DNA of 64,000 nucleotides from Treponema primitia ZAS-2 (GTDB taxonomy: Bacteria > Spirochaetota > Spirochaetia > Treponematales > Breznakiellaceae), in assembly GCF_000214375.1 (NCBI RefSeq), contig NC_015578.1, positions 3,410,001-3,474,000 on the forward strand. Direction: 5' to 3'. This document shows, piece by piece, positions 48,194-55,398 of this stretch (positions are counted from its first letter, which is position 1; each line of letters starts with the position of its first letter). A model generated the notes under the pieces. That model was not told where the DNA came from and searched no databases. It saw only the letters and a program-made list of their open reading frames with translations. The position numbers and the translations under genes were made by a program.

Positions 48194-48379
48194 ATGTTTA
48201 AACAGATACAGATTATTTCCCCAATACAGGGGATGACCATCCTGTACCGATGTCGGGATTGTAACCATGGATTTATGGGGAAAGTTCCCCTGTTGGGAAT
48301 ATTCAGCGAGCTGCTTGGCAAGAAATGCCCCCATTGTGGCAGCCGGAATATAGAACGGGATAGCCGGGTCCGATACTAG
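48194..48379 (+). CDS. Small zinc-ribbon protein
   Basis: The 61-residue protein has two Cys pairs, YRCRDCNHGF and KKCPHCGSRNIERDS, a typical zinc ribbon, after a short N-terminal strand (MFKQIQIISPIQGMT). ATG 48194 follows GAGG by seven bases; ATG 48182 is an alternative. No partner gene is evident. Such proteins bind nucleic acid or protein; the exact role is unknown. Confidence 0.6.
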   Translation: MFKQIQIISPIQGMTILYRCRDCNHGFMGKVPLLGIFSELLGKKCPHCGSRNIERDSRVRY

Positions 48380-48440
48380 ACGCTTGTCATTTTTCGGCAG
48401 TTTTGTAAAATATTTTTATAATTTATTTGGAGGCGCTGTG

Positions 48441-48503
48441 ATGACTGTACAGACATACGAAGTAAAAACCGTTCGGAAGGTTAGAGTCTCCAGTTATCGG
48501 TAA
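48441..48503 (+). CDS. Very short ORF or leader peptide
   Basis: The 20-residue frame (MTVQTYEVKTVRKVRVSSYR) has a very good ribosome site, TTGGAGG, ten bases before its ATG. It may be a small peptide or the 5' end of a gene cut off by rearrangement near the element end. Confidence 0.35.
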   Translation: MTVQTYEVKTVRKVRVSSYR

Positions 48504-48705
48504 ATCTGTTTTTACCAACCTGCCTTACTCTTGCATCCCAATTATAATCTCGTAGACGAAAAGACACATGGTTTTTCGACCCTAAAAGAGACTATAAACT
48601 CCTGGTTTAATACATTAAGTTACATCGAATTTTCTCCTATTCCTAACCAAAGTATTCCTAACCCTCCTTCCGAGGATCACTAAAAGGATCATTTTAAGAA
48701 CTGAA
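48504..48705. other. Non-coding right end of the element
   Basis: About 200 bases with no gene; it contains only the right 23-bp end repeat at 48671-48693. Confidence 0.5.
48671..48693 (+). repeat. Right copy of the 23-bp element-end repeat
   Basis: It equals 5032-5054 except for one base (C instead of T at the tenth position) and has the same orientation. It lies 151 bp inside attR; the left copy lies 79 bp inside attL. Confidence 0.55.
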
Positions 48706-48734
48706 TTGACAAATTTCTCCTGACATGCTATAAT
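48706..48734 (+). promoter_or_regulatory. Consensus outward-facing promoter at the element's right end
   Basis: TTGACA (48706-48711) and TATAAT (48729-48734) are exactly 17 bp apart, a perfect sigma70-type match. TATAATTTGTTCTGACA at 48729-48745 is nearly repeated at 48757-48773, which may be an operator. No gene follows before attR; in a circular form the next gene would be the integrase. Confidence 0.75.
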
Positions 48735-48843
48735 TTGTTCTGACAATGAATGATGTTATAATTTGTTATGACATAAGAAATTATGACATTTTTCCTGTAT
48801 TAATAGTAGCGTATGACACCCAGTGAAAAGACGCGGATTTTGG

Positions 48844-48898
48844 TTCAGGTACCAGTGCCCTCACAGGTATGGAAGTTCGAGTCTTCTTCCGGGCAGAG
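48844..48898. repeat. attR: 55-bp direct repeat, partial tRNA-Leu
   Basis: It is identical to 4898-4952. The 5' part of the tRNA is absent (TGAAAAGACGCGGATTTTGG precedes it), so it is not a working tRNA gene. Confidence 0.93.
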
Positions 48899-48906
48899 AG
48901 AAATGG

Positions 48907-48929
48907 CCCCGCCGACAGGCGGGGTTTTT
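48907..48929 (+). terminator. Original tRNA-Leu terminator, now outside attR
   Basis: CCCCGCC-GACA-GGCGGGG is followed by five T, nine bases after attR. In a chromosome without the element it would follow the tRNA directly. Now it stops transcription leaving the element. Confidence 0.85.
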
Positions 48930-48939
48930 GCATTTAAGG

Positions 48940-48960
48940 CGGAAGAAGACTCGAACTTCC
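48940..48960 (-). repeat. Inverted partial copy of the att sequence
   Basis: The 21 bases CGGAAGAAGACTCGAACTTC plus C are the reverse complement of the T-arm part of attR (48871-48891). They may be left from earlier recombination. Confidence 0.7.
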
Positions 48961-49061
48961 GGAGGCCCCGCCGACCGGAGGGAGGAAAAGCGCGCATGGA
49001 TGCGTGCGGCAGGGGCCGGAGGCGGCCCGGAGCCCCGAAACAGGAGGTTGAGGGGCGGAGG

Positions 49062-49082
49062 GTTCGAGTCTTCTTCCGGGCA
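49062..49082 (+). repeat. Third direct partial copy of the att sequence
   Basis: GTTCGAGTCTTCTTCCGGGC plus A equals the last 21 bases of the tRNA-Leu. The bases before it do not fold into a tRNA, so it is a scar or tRNA remnant. Confidence 0.7.
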
Positions 49083-49114
49083 TCACGGGTATGATTCACA
49101 AGGGAACCGGAACG

Positions 49115-49143
49115 TTGACAGGGCAGCATTAAAAAGATGATAC
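49115..49143 (+). promoter_or_regulatory. Promoter candidate for the TRAP transporter operon
   Basis: TTGACA (49115-49120) and TGATAC (49138-49143) have a 17-bp spacer and lie 37 bp before the dctP start codon. Confidence 0.55.
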
Positions 49144-49179
49144 TTATTTCTACAATTTAGTGAAAGGAAATAGTAAAAA

Positions 49180-50193
49180 ATGAAAAAATCTTGGTATATA
49201 GCGGTACTTTGTTTTATTTGCCTTTGTATGGTTAACCCCGCTTCTGCCTTTGCGCAGCGTAAAATCACCATTAAACTGGCATCCCTGGTTCCCGAGAGTA
49301 CCCCCTGGGGCGCGGCCTTGAACCAGATGGCGGCGGAATGGGCGGCGGCTACCAATGGCGAAGTGGACTTGAGGATATACCACAACGGTACTGCGGGGGG
49401 TGAAGCGGATGTGCTTCGGAAACTCAAAATGAACCAAATCCAGGCGGCGATCTTAACCACCTTTGGGCTCAATGCCATCACCCCGGGAATTATGACCCTA
49501 AGCTGTCCCTTCCTTATCAGGGATAATACGGAACTGGATCTGGTATTGAATGAGTTGAAGCCCGAACTGGAAAAAGGGATCAACGACAAGGGGTTTTATT
49601 TCCTGGCCTGGTCAAAGGTGGGATGGGTTAAGTTTTTTTCCAAGTCCCCGGTTTTTACTCCCAACGATCTGAAACGGCAGAAACTGGGTACAAGCGACAC
49701 CGAACCGGCCCTAATGGATGCATTCAAGGCTATGGGCTATCAGATGGTCCCGGTGGCCATGAATCAGGTGCTGGTATACCTCAACGGCGGGATGATAGAC
49801 GCGGTGTACCAAAGCCCGGTCAATGTGGGGGGCCTGCAAATATTCGGTCTGGCAAAGAACATGGCGAGTATCAATATCGCCCCCTTCTTGGGGGGTATCG
49901 TCATGAATCAGGCGGCCTGGCGGTCCATCCCGGACCGGTATAAACCGGAACTTATCCGGATTGCCAAGAAAATGGAGGCCGACCTGGATTCCTCCATTCA
50001 GGCCCTTGAGGCGGGTGTCATTGAGACTATGCGCCAGTACGGGCTGGTGATCAACCAGCTTACCCCGGCCCAGGAACAGCTCTGGTATGATGATGTAAAC
50101 CGGGTTATTCCATCACTCTTTGGTACGACCCTTGACCGGGCAACCTATGGAAGGATTGAAGCGATCCTCCAAACCCGCAGGACGGGACAATGA
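49180..50193 (+). CDS. dctP: TRAP transporter solute-binding protein DctP
   Basis: The 337-residue periplasmic protein has a signal peptide (IAVLCFICLCMVNPASAFAQ). The TRAP signatures are KLASLVPESTPWGAALNQMA, VDLRIYHNGTAGGEADVLRK, LAWSKVGWVKFFSKSPVFTP and NQVLVYLNGGMIDAVYQSPV. It captures organic acids or related solutes for a sodium-driven importer. AAAGGAAA precedes the ATG. The stop overlaps the dctQM start by 4 bp. It lacks any marks that reveal the substrate. Confidence 0.92.
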   Translation: MKKSWYIAVLCFICLCMVNPASAFAQRKITIKLASLVPESTPWGAALNQMAAEWAAATNGEVDLRIYHNGTAGGEADVLRKLKMNQIQAAILTTFGLNAITPGIMTLSCPFLIRDNTELDLVLNELKPELEKGINDKGFYFLAWSKVGWVKFFSKSPVFTPNDLKRQKLGTSDTEPALMDAFKAMGYQMVPVAMNQVLVYLNGGMIDAVYQSPVNVGGLQIFGLAKNMASINIAPFLGGIVMNQAAWRSIPDRYKPELIRIAKKMEADLDSSIQALEAGVIETMRQYGLVINQLTPAQEQLWYDDVNRVIPSLFGTTLDRATYGRIEAILQTRRTGQ

Positions 50194-52076
50194 TGAAGAA
50201 AAAAGCGGAACTCCTATGGACCATTGAACAGGCCCTTTGTTATTTCTCTTTGATTTGCCTTGCCTTCATACCTGCCGCAGAGGCCTTTCTCCGGGTTTTT
50301 TTCCATTCGCGGTTTCCCGCTTCCCCGGGGCTTATTGCCCATCTCCTGCTGGTCCTGGGGCTCCTTTCCGGGATGAACACTACGAAAAACGGGGAACATC
50401 TTTCTATAGGGCTGGTCCAATATTTTCATAATGAAAAAATCAAGGACCGGATTATTGCGGGCACGGGTTTACTGTCCACGTTTATTGTTACCATCTTCGC
50501 CTGGTGTTCCGTTTCTTTCATCAAAATCGGCCTTTCCCCCTGGCAAATCATTGGGTTTATCCCGGACCAGATTTTTGCCCTGGTGATGCCCATAGGTTAT
50601 GGGGTGATGGTTTTCCGCTTTGCCCGGATGACGCCCCTGAAAGGAAAACTGAGGCTCCTCTCCGTTTTGGCTATACTTCTGGGGACCCTTTGTTCCCTGC
50701 CAGTGATTTTCAAACTGATATGGAGTTTTGATCTCCCGGACTTTGCCTATACTATAAACGAGGGCTTTGCGAATCTGGCCTTGTCTTTGCGGGCGCCGGT
50801 GTTCATCCTGCTGATCCTCGCCGCACTTGCGGGGACGCCCTTGTTTGTGGTCATCGGCGGCCTGGCGCTCATCCTGATCCAGAGTTCCTGGGGGGAGATT
50901 GATGTTGTTTCAAACCAGGTGTATACCGCGCTGACACAAAACAACATGGTTGCCATTCCCCTCTTTACCCTTGCAGGCTTCATCCTTTCGGAAAGCCGGG
51001 CGGGGGAACGGCTGGTCCATACCTTTCAAAGCCTCTTCGGCTGGCTGCCCGGGGGCTTGATTATCGCCACGGTGATCATCTGCGCCTTCTTCACCTCCTT
51101 TACCGGCGCTTCCGGGGTAACGATCCTCGCCCTGGGGGGTATTCTCCACACGGTGCTTTCCGGTTCTCCCGGTTCCCCCTTAGAGAAGGGAAAGTATTCC
51201 TCGCAATTTTCTATCGGCCTCTTAACAGCTTCCGGCAGTATCGGCCTCCTTTTTCCCCCGAGCCTTGCCATATTTCTTGTAGGGGCCACCACCCGGACCA
51301 ACACGATCCACCTCTTTCTTGGGGGGCTGATTCCCGGCCTGATCCTGGTTTTGGCTACCGTGATTTTTGGTATTGTCATTTCGGTAAAAACGAAAATTCC
51401 CGTGGAACCCTTTAGCCTGAAAAAGGCGGGCCGGGCGCTGAAAAATTCACTGTTAGAAATACTGCTGCCCTTTCTGTTAATCATCGGCTACTTTTCCGGA
51501 ATTCTGTCTCTGGTAGAAATCGGGGCAGCGGCGGCGATCTATCTTTTTGTGGCGGAGGTTTTTGTGTACCGGGATATTGAGCTTGCCGGGATTGTCCAGG
51601 TTTTCAAAAAAGCAATACCCATCATCGGCGGTATACTCTCGATTCTCGCCCTATCCCAGGCTCTGTCCTACTATATCGTTGATACCCAGGCGCCTTATTA
51701 CTTTGCCCAATGGATGGAGAAGGCCATTACGTCAAAATATGTTTTCCTCCTGGTGCTTAACCTGGCTCTATTGGTGGTCGGCTGCCTGGTGGATATTTTC
51801 TCCGCCATACTGATCGTATTGCCCCTGATTATGCCCCTGGGCGAGGTCTACGGCATTGCTCCGGTCCACTTGGGGATTATCTTCCTGATCAACATGGAAG
51901 CGGGCTTCATTACCCCGCCGGTTGGGCTCAACCTGTTCCTTGCCAGCTACCGTTTCAGAAAGCCCTTCCTTGAGACCTCCCGGAATGTGATGCCCTTCCT
52001 GATTATCCAGTTGGCGGTGGTGTTCATCGTAACCTACTTCCCCCTTCTTACCACCTATCTTACGAGACTATACTAA
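50190..52076 (+). CDS. dctQM: TRAP transporter fused small and large membrane subunits DctQM
   Basis: The 628-residue membrane protein combines a DctQ-like part with four helices (residues 1 to about 165; SGMNTTKNGEHLSIGLVQYF is typical) and a DctM-like part of about 12 helices (NNMVAIPLFTLAGFILSESR, AFFTSFTGASGVTILALGGI, LFPPSLAIFLVG, NMEAGFITPPVGLNLFLASY). The fusion is known in several TRAP systems. It overlaps dctP by 4 bp (ATGA) and is followed 10 bp later by an acyltransferase gene. Confidence 0.92.
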   Translation: MMKKKAELLWTIEQALCYFSLICLAFIPAAEAFLRVFFHSRFPASPGLIAHLLLVLGLLSGMNTTKNGEHLSIGLVQYFHNEKIKDRIIAGTGLLSTFIVTIFAWCSVSFIKIGLSPWQIIGFIPDQIFALVMPIGYGVMVFRFARMTPLKGKLRLLSVLAILLGTLCSLPVIFKLIWSFDLPDFAYTINEGFANLALSLRAPVFILLILAALAGTPLFVVIGGLALILIQSSWGEIDVVSNQVYTALTQNNMVAIPLFTLAGFILSESRAGERLVHTFQSLFGWLPGGLIIATVIICAFFTSFTGASGVTILALGGILHTVLSGSPGSPLEKGKYSSQFSIGLLTASGSIGLLFPPSLAIFLVGATTRTNTIHLFLGGLIPGLILVLATVIFGIVISVKTKIPVEPFSLKKAGRALKNSLLEILLPFLLIIGYFSGILSLVEIGAAAAIYLFVAEVFVYRDIELAGIVQVFKKAIPIIGGILSILALSQALSYYIVDTQAPYYFAQWMEKAITSKYVFLLVLNLALLVVGCLVDIFSAILIVLPLIMPLGEVYGIAPVHLGIIFLINMEAGFITPPVGLNLFLASYRFRKPFLETSRNVMPFLIIQLAVVFIVTYFPLLTTYLTRLY

Positions 52077-52086
52077 GGAGCGTCCC

Positions 52087-52908
52087 ATGAAACCTAAACC
52101 AAACCAGGGGCCCTACGTTCCGCAAGTGGGGATTGAATACCCCGCAAACCCCGATGAGCATCTGCTCCAGGCGCCCAAACTGGTGGAGATAAACTTAGAC
52201 GAGCATTATCCCTTTCTTGATAAATCCCTGGGTTTCAGGTTATGGAGCGCCCTTATCTATCTGGGAATTTTTGTTCTGGTCTTTTTTATCAGTCCCATTC
52301 GCTTTGGCCTGCGGATTGAAGGCCGCCGTATCCTGAAAAAGAACCGGAAGCTGTTCAAAAACGGGGCTATGACTGTATCGAACCATGTATTACGCTGGGA
52401 TTTTCTCCATGTGCTCCAGGCGGTTCGGTACAGGCGGCTCTATTTTCCCGCATGGAAAGAGAATATCGCCGGTCCGGACCGGAATTTAATCCGCGCCGTG
52501 GGGGGTATTCCGGTTCCCACGGATATTCATACGATAAAATACTTCAACATGGCCTTTGATGAACTTCACCGGCGTAAAAAATGGCTGCACGCTTTTCCCG
52601 AAAGCAGCAATTGGCACTACTATCAGCCTATCCGTCCTTTTAAGAAGGGGGTGTTCGCCATGGCCTATAAATACAATTTACCCTGTATCCCCATGGCGTT
52701 TTCCTACCGGGAACCCAAGGGCCTGTTCAAGCTATTCAAGAAGAACTATCCCTTTATTACCCTGCGTATCGGGGAGCCGATTATGCCGGATCTGAGCTTG
52801 CCCCGTAAAGAGGCGGTAAATATTCTGCGCGAACAATGTCACAGAAAAATTGTGGAATTGGCAGGTATCCGGGAAGGGGAAAATCCCTATCCCTGCGAAG
52901 GGGACTGA
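52087..52908 (+). CDS. PlsC-like glycerolipid acyltransferase
   Basis: The 273-residue protein has the acyltransferase motifs NHVLRWDFLHVLQAVR (H-x4-D, near 98), GGIPVPTDI, AFPESSNWHYYQP (in place of F-P-E-G-T/S) and LPCIPMAFSYREPKG. A membrane segment (SALIYLGIFVLVFFISPI) is near residue 50. It likely acylates lysophosphatidate or a similar lipid at the membrane. It follows dctQM by 10 bp with AGGAG upstream. Its last 22 bp overlap the convergent HAD gene. Confidence 0.83.
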   Translation: MKPKPNQGPYVPQVGIEYPANPDEHLLQAPKLVEINLDEHYPFLDKSLGFRLWSALIYLGIFVLVFFISPIRFGLRIEGRRILKKNRKLFKNGAMTVSNHVLRWDFLHVLQAVRYRRLYFPAWKENIAGPDRNLIRAVGGIPVPTDIHTIKYFNMAFDELHRRKKWLHAFPESSNWHYYQPIRPFKKGVFAMAYKYNLPCIPMAFSYREPKGLFKLFKKNYPFITLRIGEPIMPDLSLPRKEAVNILREQCHRKIVELAGIREGENPYPCEGD

Positions 52909-53531
52909 AACAGCTCCCAGTCCTTATCGGTTTTTATCCTGATAAAGCCCATGCCCGCAGCGGCTGCTCCCGCACCATCGGTGTCTTCCCGGTCTCCGAC
53001 AACCAGGATTTCCCCGGGGGAAATACCCATGGCTTCTGCGATGGACAAAAAAGGCCGAGCCGCGGGCTTCTGGGCGCCAAAGTTTTCGGGACCGTATAGC
53101 AGGCCGCAGTCTTCCGTGTTTAGGCCCAGAGCCCGTAGGCGTTCGGCGACCAGAGGATAGTCGGAATAGACGGCAAACTTACGAGATTTGCGGGTGAGCT
53201 TTTCAAATAGTTCGCTGAGACCCGGGCGAGGGCAGTAATACTTTTTCAGCACCTGACACATCCCGGGCATAAAGGAATCAAAATACCAGGCACGGAGAAG
53301 ATCTTCCGGTTTATGGGCCGTATGGGACAGGCGGGAAAAATACTCCCGGTAATAGGCTTCCGCCTGTCCGTAATCGGCGCCGACTAAGGATTTCCGTGTT
53401 TTACGTTCCGCAAAAAGGAGACCCGCTTCTAAGGGGCGGGAAAAAATAAGCCGCGCACCGATATGACTGGAATCGTACAGGGTCCCATCAAGATCGAAGA
53501 TAAACGCGCGGGCTTTATTTACCGAACTTAC
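52887..53531 (-). CDS. HAD-family phosphatase without a recognisable start codon
   Basis: The frame encodes a HAD phosphatase of Gph type: ARAFIFDLDGTLYDSSHIGA (motif I, nucleophile Asp), YSDYPLVAERLRAL (motif II region), GAQKPAARPFLSIAEAMGI (motif III Lys) and GDREDTDGAGAAAAGMGFIR (motif IV). The open frame starts after a TGA at 53565-53567 and contains no ATG, GTG or TTG before motif I. The coordinate given (after the GH3 stop) is therefore arbitrary. Its first part overlaps the end of the GH3 gene in another frame. Translation may need a rare start, a frameshift from GH3, or the gene may be damaged. Confidence 0.7.
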   Translation of the reverse strand, partial: VSSVNKARAFIFDLDGTLYDSSHIGARLIFSRPLEAGLLFAERKTRKSLVGADYGQAEAYYREYFSRLSHTAHKPEDLLRAWYFDSFMPGMCQVLKKYYCPRPGLSELFEKLTRKSRKFAVYSDYPLVAERLRALGLNTEDCGLLYGPENFGAQKPAARPFLSIAEAMGISPGEILVVGDREDTDGAGAAAAGMGFIRIKTDKDWELFQSPSQG

Positions 53532-55228
53532 CGTACCAGTTCCTTGAACAGGGCATGGCGTTTTTCATCCTGCATGAGGAGGTTTACCTTGAACTGACCG
53601 TCCCGGTAGCCTTTGTCAATACAGGTTGATTTAAACTTTTCAAAGGATTCGTTTACCAACAGGGCGGTCTCGGGATGCTTGAGGCGATCCGATGAACGCT
53701 TTGCTTCGTATTCGATGTTGTACTGTTTCAGGTACCCGTCAAGAACCCGGGTAAAGCTTTCGGCCTTTTCCTGATTAATATCGGCATTGACAAATTCGTA
53801 GTAAAACCGGTAGGTCGGCTTGGTAATGTCGGCAAAGCCCACAAAGAAAGCCACCCGGTTACCTGTATCCCGCTCCGCCGCATGTACCGCTTCGATAAAC
53901 TGCCGTTCGTGGAGTTTTTCGCCGGTAATGTTTACCGTACCGTTCACTTTTTGGATCAGTTTTAGTGTAGGGAATTGATTAATAAAACCGGTGATTTCCA
54001 CCAGATCGTTCATATTATACCGGTAGAGACCCGCGGAGGTGGTAACGATCATACAGTACCGTTCGCCCCTTTTCACTTCGTACATCTGGTAGATATGGGG
54101 GTTTTCGCTTTCCAGCTCCGACTCATGGATAAATTCAAGGTATACCTTATGCCCAAAGATAACCGTATCCTGGGTATTGCTTTTCAGCACGATACCGGGA
54201 CGGCATTCGGTGGCAAAGTAGCCGAATTCATGGAATACGCAGGTTTCGGGGAAGGAATCCCGTACTTTCTCAAAAAATACATGGGTGTTACCGCAAAACC
54301 AGACATTGACCACCTGCATATTAGGCCAGTAATGCTTGGGTAACACACTCCCGTACCGCACCTTTAATTGCCGCAGTTCCGCTGCCCGCTCCGGGTTCGG
54401 TTTTAGACATGCTTCCAGAACTGTACGGATTTCATCGGGGATGGGGAATTTCCGGCTCAGGGTTCCCTGTTCAATATCCACCACGTATTCATCGTAAAAT
54501 TCATTGGCGTTGCTCTGCATTTCTACCAGGGTACTGGGATTAGCGGTGACGATTGAGGTACAGTCCTGCTCAATACCAAAGCGCATAAGCGCGTAATACC
54601 GGGCCTTGTAATCGGGGATGCTGAAAATATCCGCCGGCGCGATATGAAGCGCCTTCATAAAGTTGGGCATATCCCGCTGGGAGATCCCTGAAATGGAACC
54701 GTATACCGTTCCGTCCGGGGCCGCCCCTTCTATGGCCTTGCCGACTATGGAAAGCATTTTCCCGTAAAACACCTTGGGCTTGTTCATGATCATGGCATAA
54801 AACCAGAGCTGATTCATCACCTTGTATACCTCTTGATAGTACTGTTCGGTGATGGGTACCCATTTTGGCTCTTTGGTGGTGCCGCTGGTGGTGGCATACA
54901 TCTTCGGCTTGCCGGGAAGCAGGACATCCGCTTCCCCCAGCTTGTGCCGCTCAATATAGGGCCTGAAGTTTTCATAGTCGTTGATGGGGACCTGTTTTCG
55001 GTACCGTTCAAACAGATCCTGGGCGCCGGACGCTTCAAGAATCGTATCAAAACGGTGTTCCTTGCCGTAAACTGTATCTTTTGCCGCGGTAAGGAAACCC
55101 CGCAGGGTCTGTTCCTGGGCTTTTATGGCATTTTTAGAAGACTTCATAAGCTCTCCGATGCCCTTTTTGCCAACGATAGTTAAGGCCAAACGGATCAACC
55201 ACCAGCCCTTAACTTTTTTTATAGCCAT
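53528..55228 (-). CDS. GH3-family acyl-adenylate-forming enzyme
   Basis: The 566-residue protein is a full-length member of the GH3 family, known in plants for joining amino acids to auxin or jasmonate. The ATP-binding motif reads TTSGTTKEPKWVPIT; NVWFCGNTHVFFEKVRD, YGSISGISQRDMPNFM, VTTSAGLYRYNMNDLVEITG and VNITGEKLHERQFIEAVHAA are further family marks. Bacterial members have no settled substrate. A single gene with AAGGAG before its ATG; it overlaps the HAD frame at its end. Confidence 0.88.
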   Translation of the reverse strand: MAIKKVKGWWLIRLALTIVGKKGIGELMKSSKNAIKAQEQTLRGFLTAAKDTVYGKEHRFDTILEASGAQDLFERYRKQVPINDYENFRPYIERHKLGEADVLLPGKPKMYATTSGTTKEPKWVPITEQYYQEVYKVMNQLWFYAMIMNKPKVFYGKMLSIVGKAIEGAAPDGTVYGSISGISQRDMPNFMKALHIAPADIFSIPDYKARYYALMRFGIEQDCTSIVTANPSTLVEMQSNANEFYDEYVVDIEQGTLSRKFPIPDEIRTVLEACLKPNPERAAELRQLKVRYGSVLPKHYWPNMQVVNVWFCGNTHVFFEKVRDSFPETCVFHEFGYFATECRPGIVLKSNTQDTVIFGHKVYLEFIHESELESENPHIYQMYEVKRGERYCMIVTTSAGLYRYNMNDLVEITGFINQFPTLKLIQKVNGTVNITGEKLHERQFIEAVHAAERDTGNRVAFFVGFADITKPTYRFYYEFVNADINQEKAESFTRVLDGYLKQYNIEYEAKRSSDRLKHPETALLVNESFEKFKSTCIDKGYRDGQFKVNLLMQDEKRHALFKELVR

Positions 55229-55398
55229 GCAACACTCCTTTTTTTGCTCTTTGTATACTATGATACCTAGATTCAGATAATATTCAAGGTCAAGGGAAAG
55301 TAGTTGCCTACAAAGTGACGGGAATACTTGGAGAGGAGGTGAGTGATTTTACGGGAACTTGCTCTAAATGGGGTATTAGTTTAAAGTTAATTCATATT

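Larger units (their letters stand above)
4898..48898. mobile_element. Integrated plasmid-like genetic element of about 44 kb in tRNA-Leu
   Basis: Bounded by the 55-bp att repeats, the unit length is 43,946 bp. It carries an integrase beside attL, ParA/ParB, an SF3 helicase, SSB, recombination proteins, small HTH proteins and several cargo blocks. GC content varies strongly inside it: AT-rich near 6-14 kb and 20.4-23.1 kb, very GC-rich at 36-46 kb. No relaxase, type IV secretion, terminase or capsid operon was recognised, so transfer would need a helper or a mechanism not visible here. Both short 23-bp end repeats (5032-5054 and 48671-48693) and an outward promoter near attR fit an element that can excise. 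Confidence 0.92.

Noticed and set aside
4898-48898. Conjugative element (ICE)
   Set aside because: No relaxase, coupling protein or type IV secretion gene was recognised in any frame.
4898-48898. Complete prophage
   Set aside because: No terminase, portal, capsid, tail or lysis operon was seen; only a short connector-like fragment at 47151-47390.
48940-49082. A second tRNA-Leu gene
   Set aside because: Only the T-arm and acceptor 3' bases are present; no acceptor 5' strand or anticodon arm can be formed.
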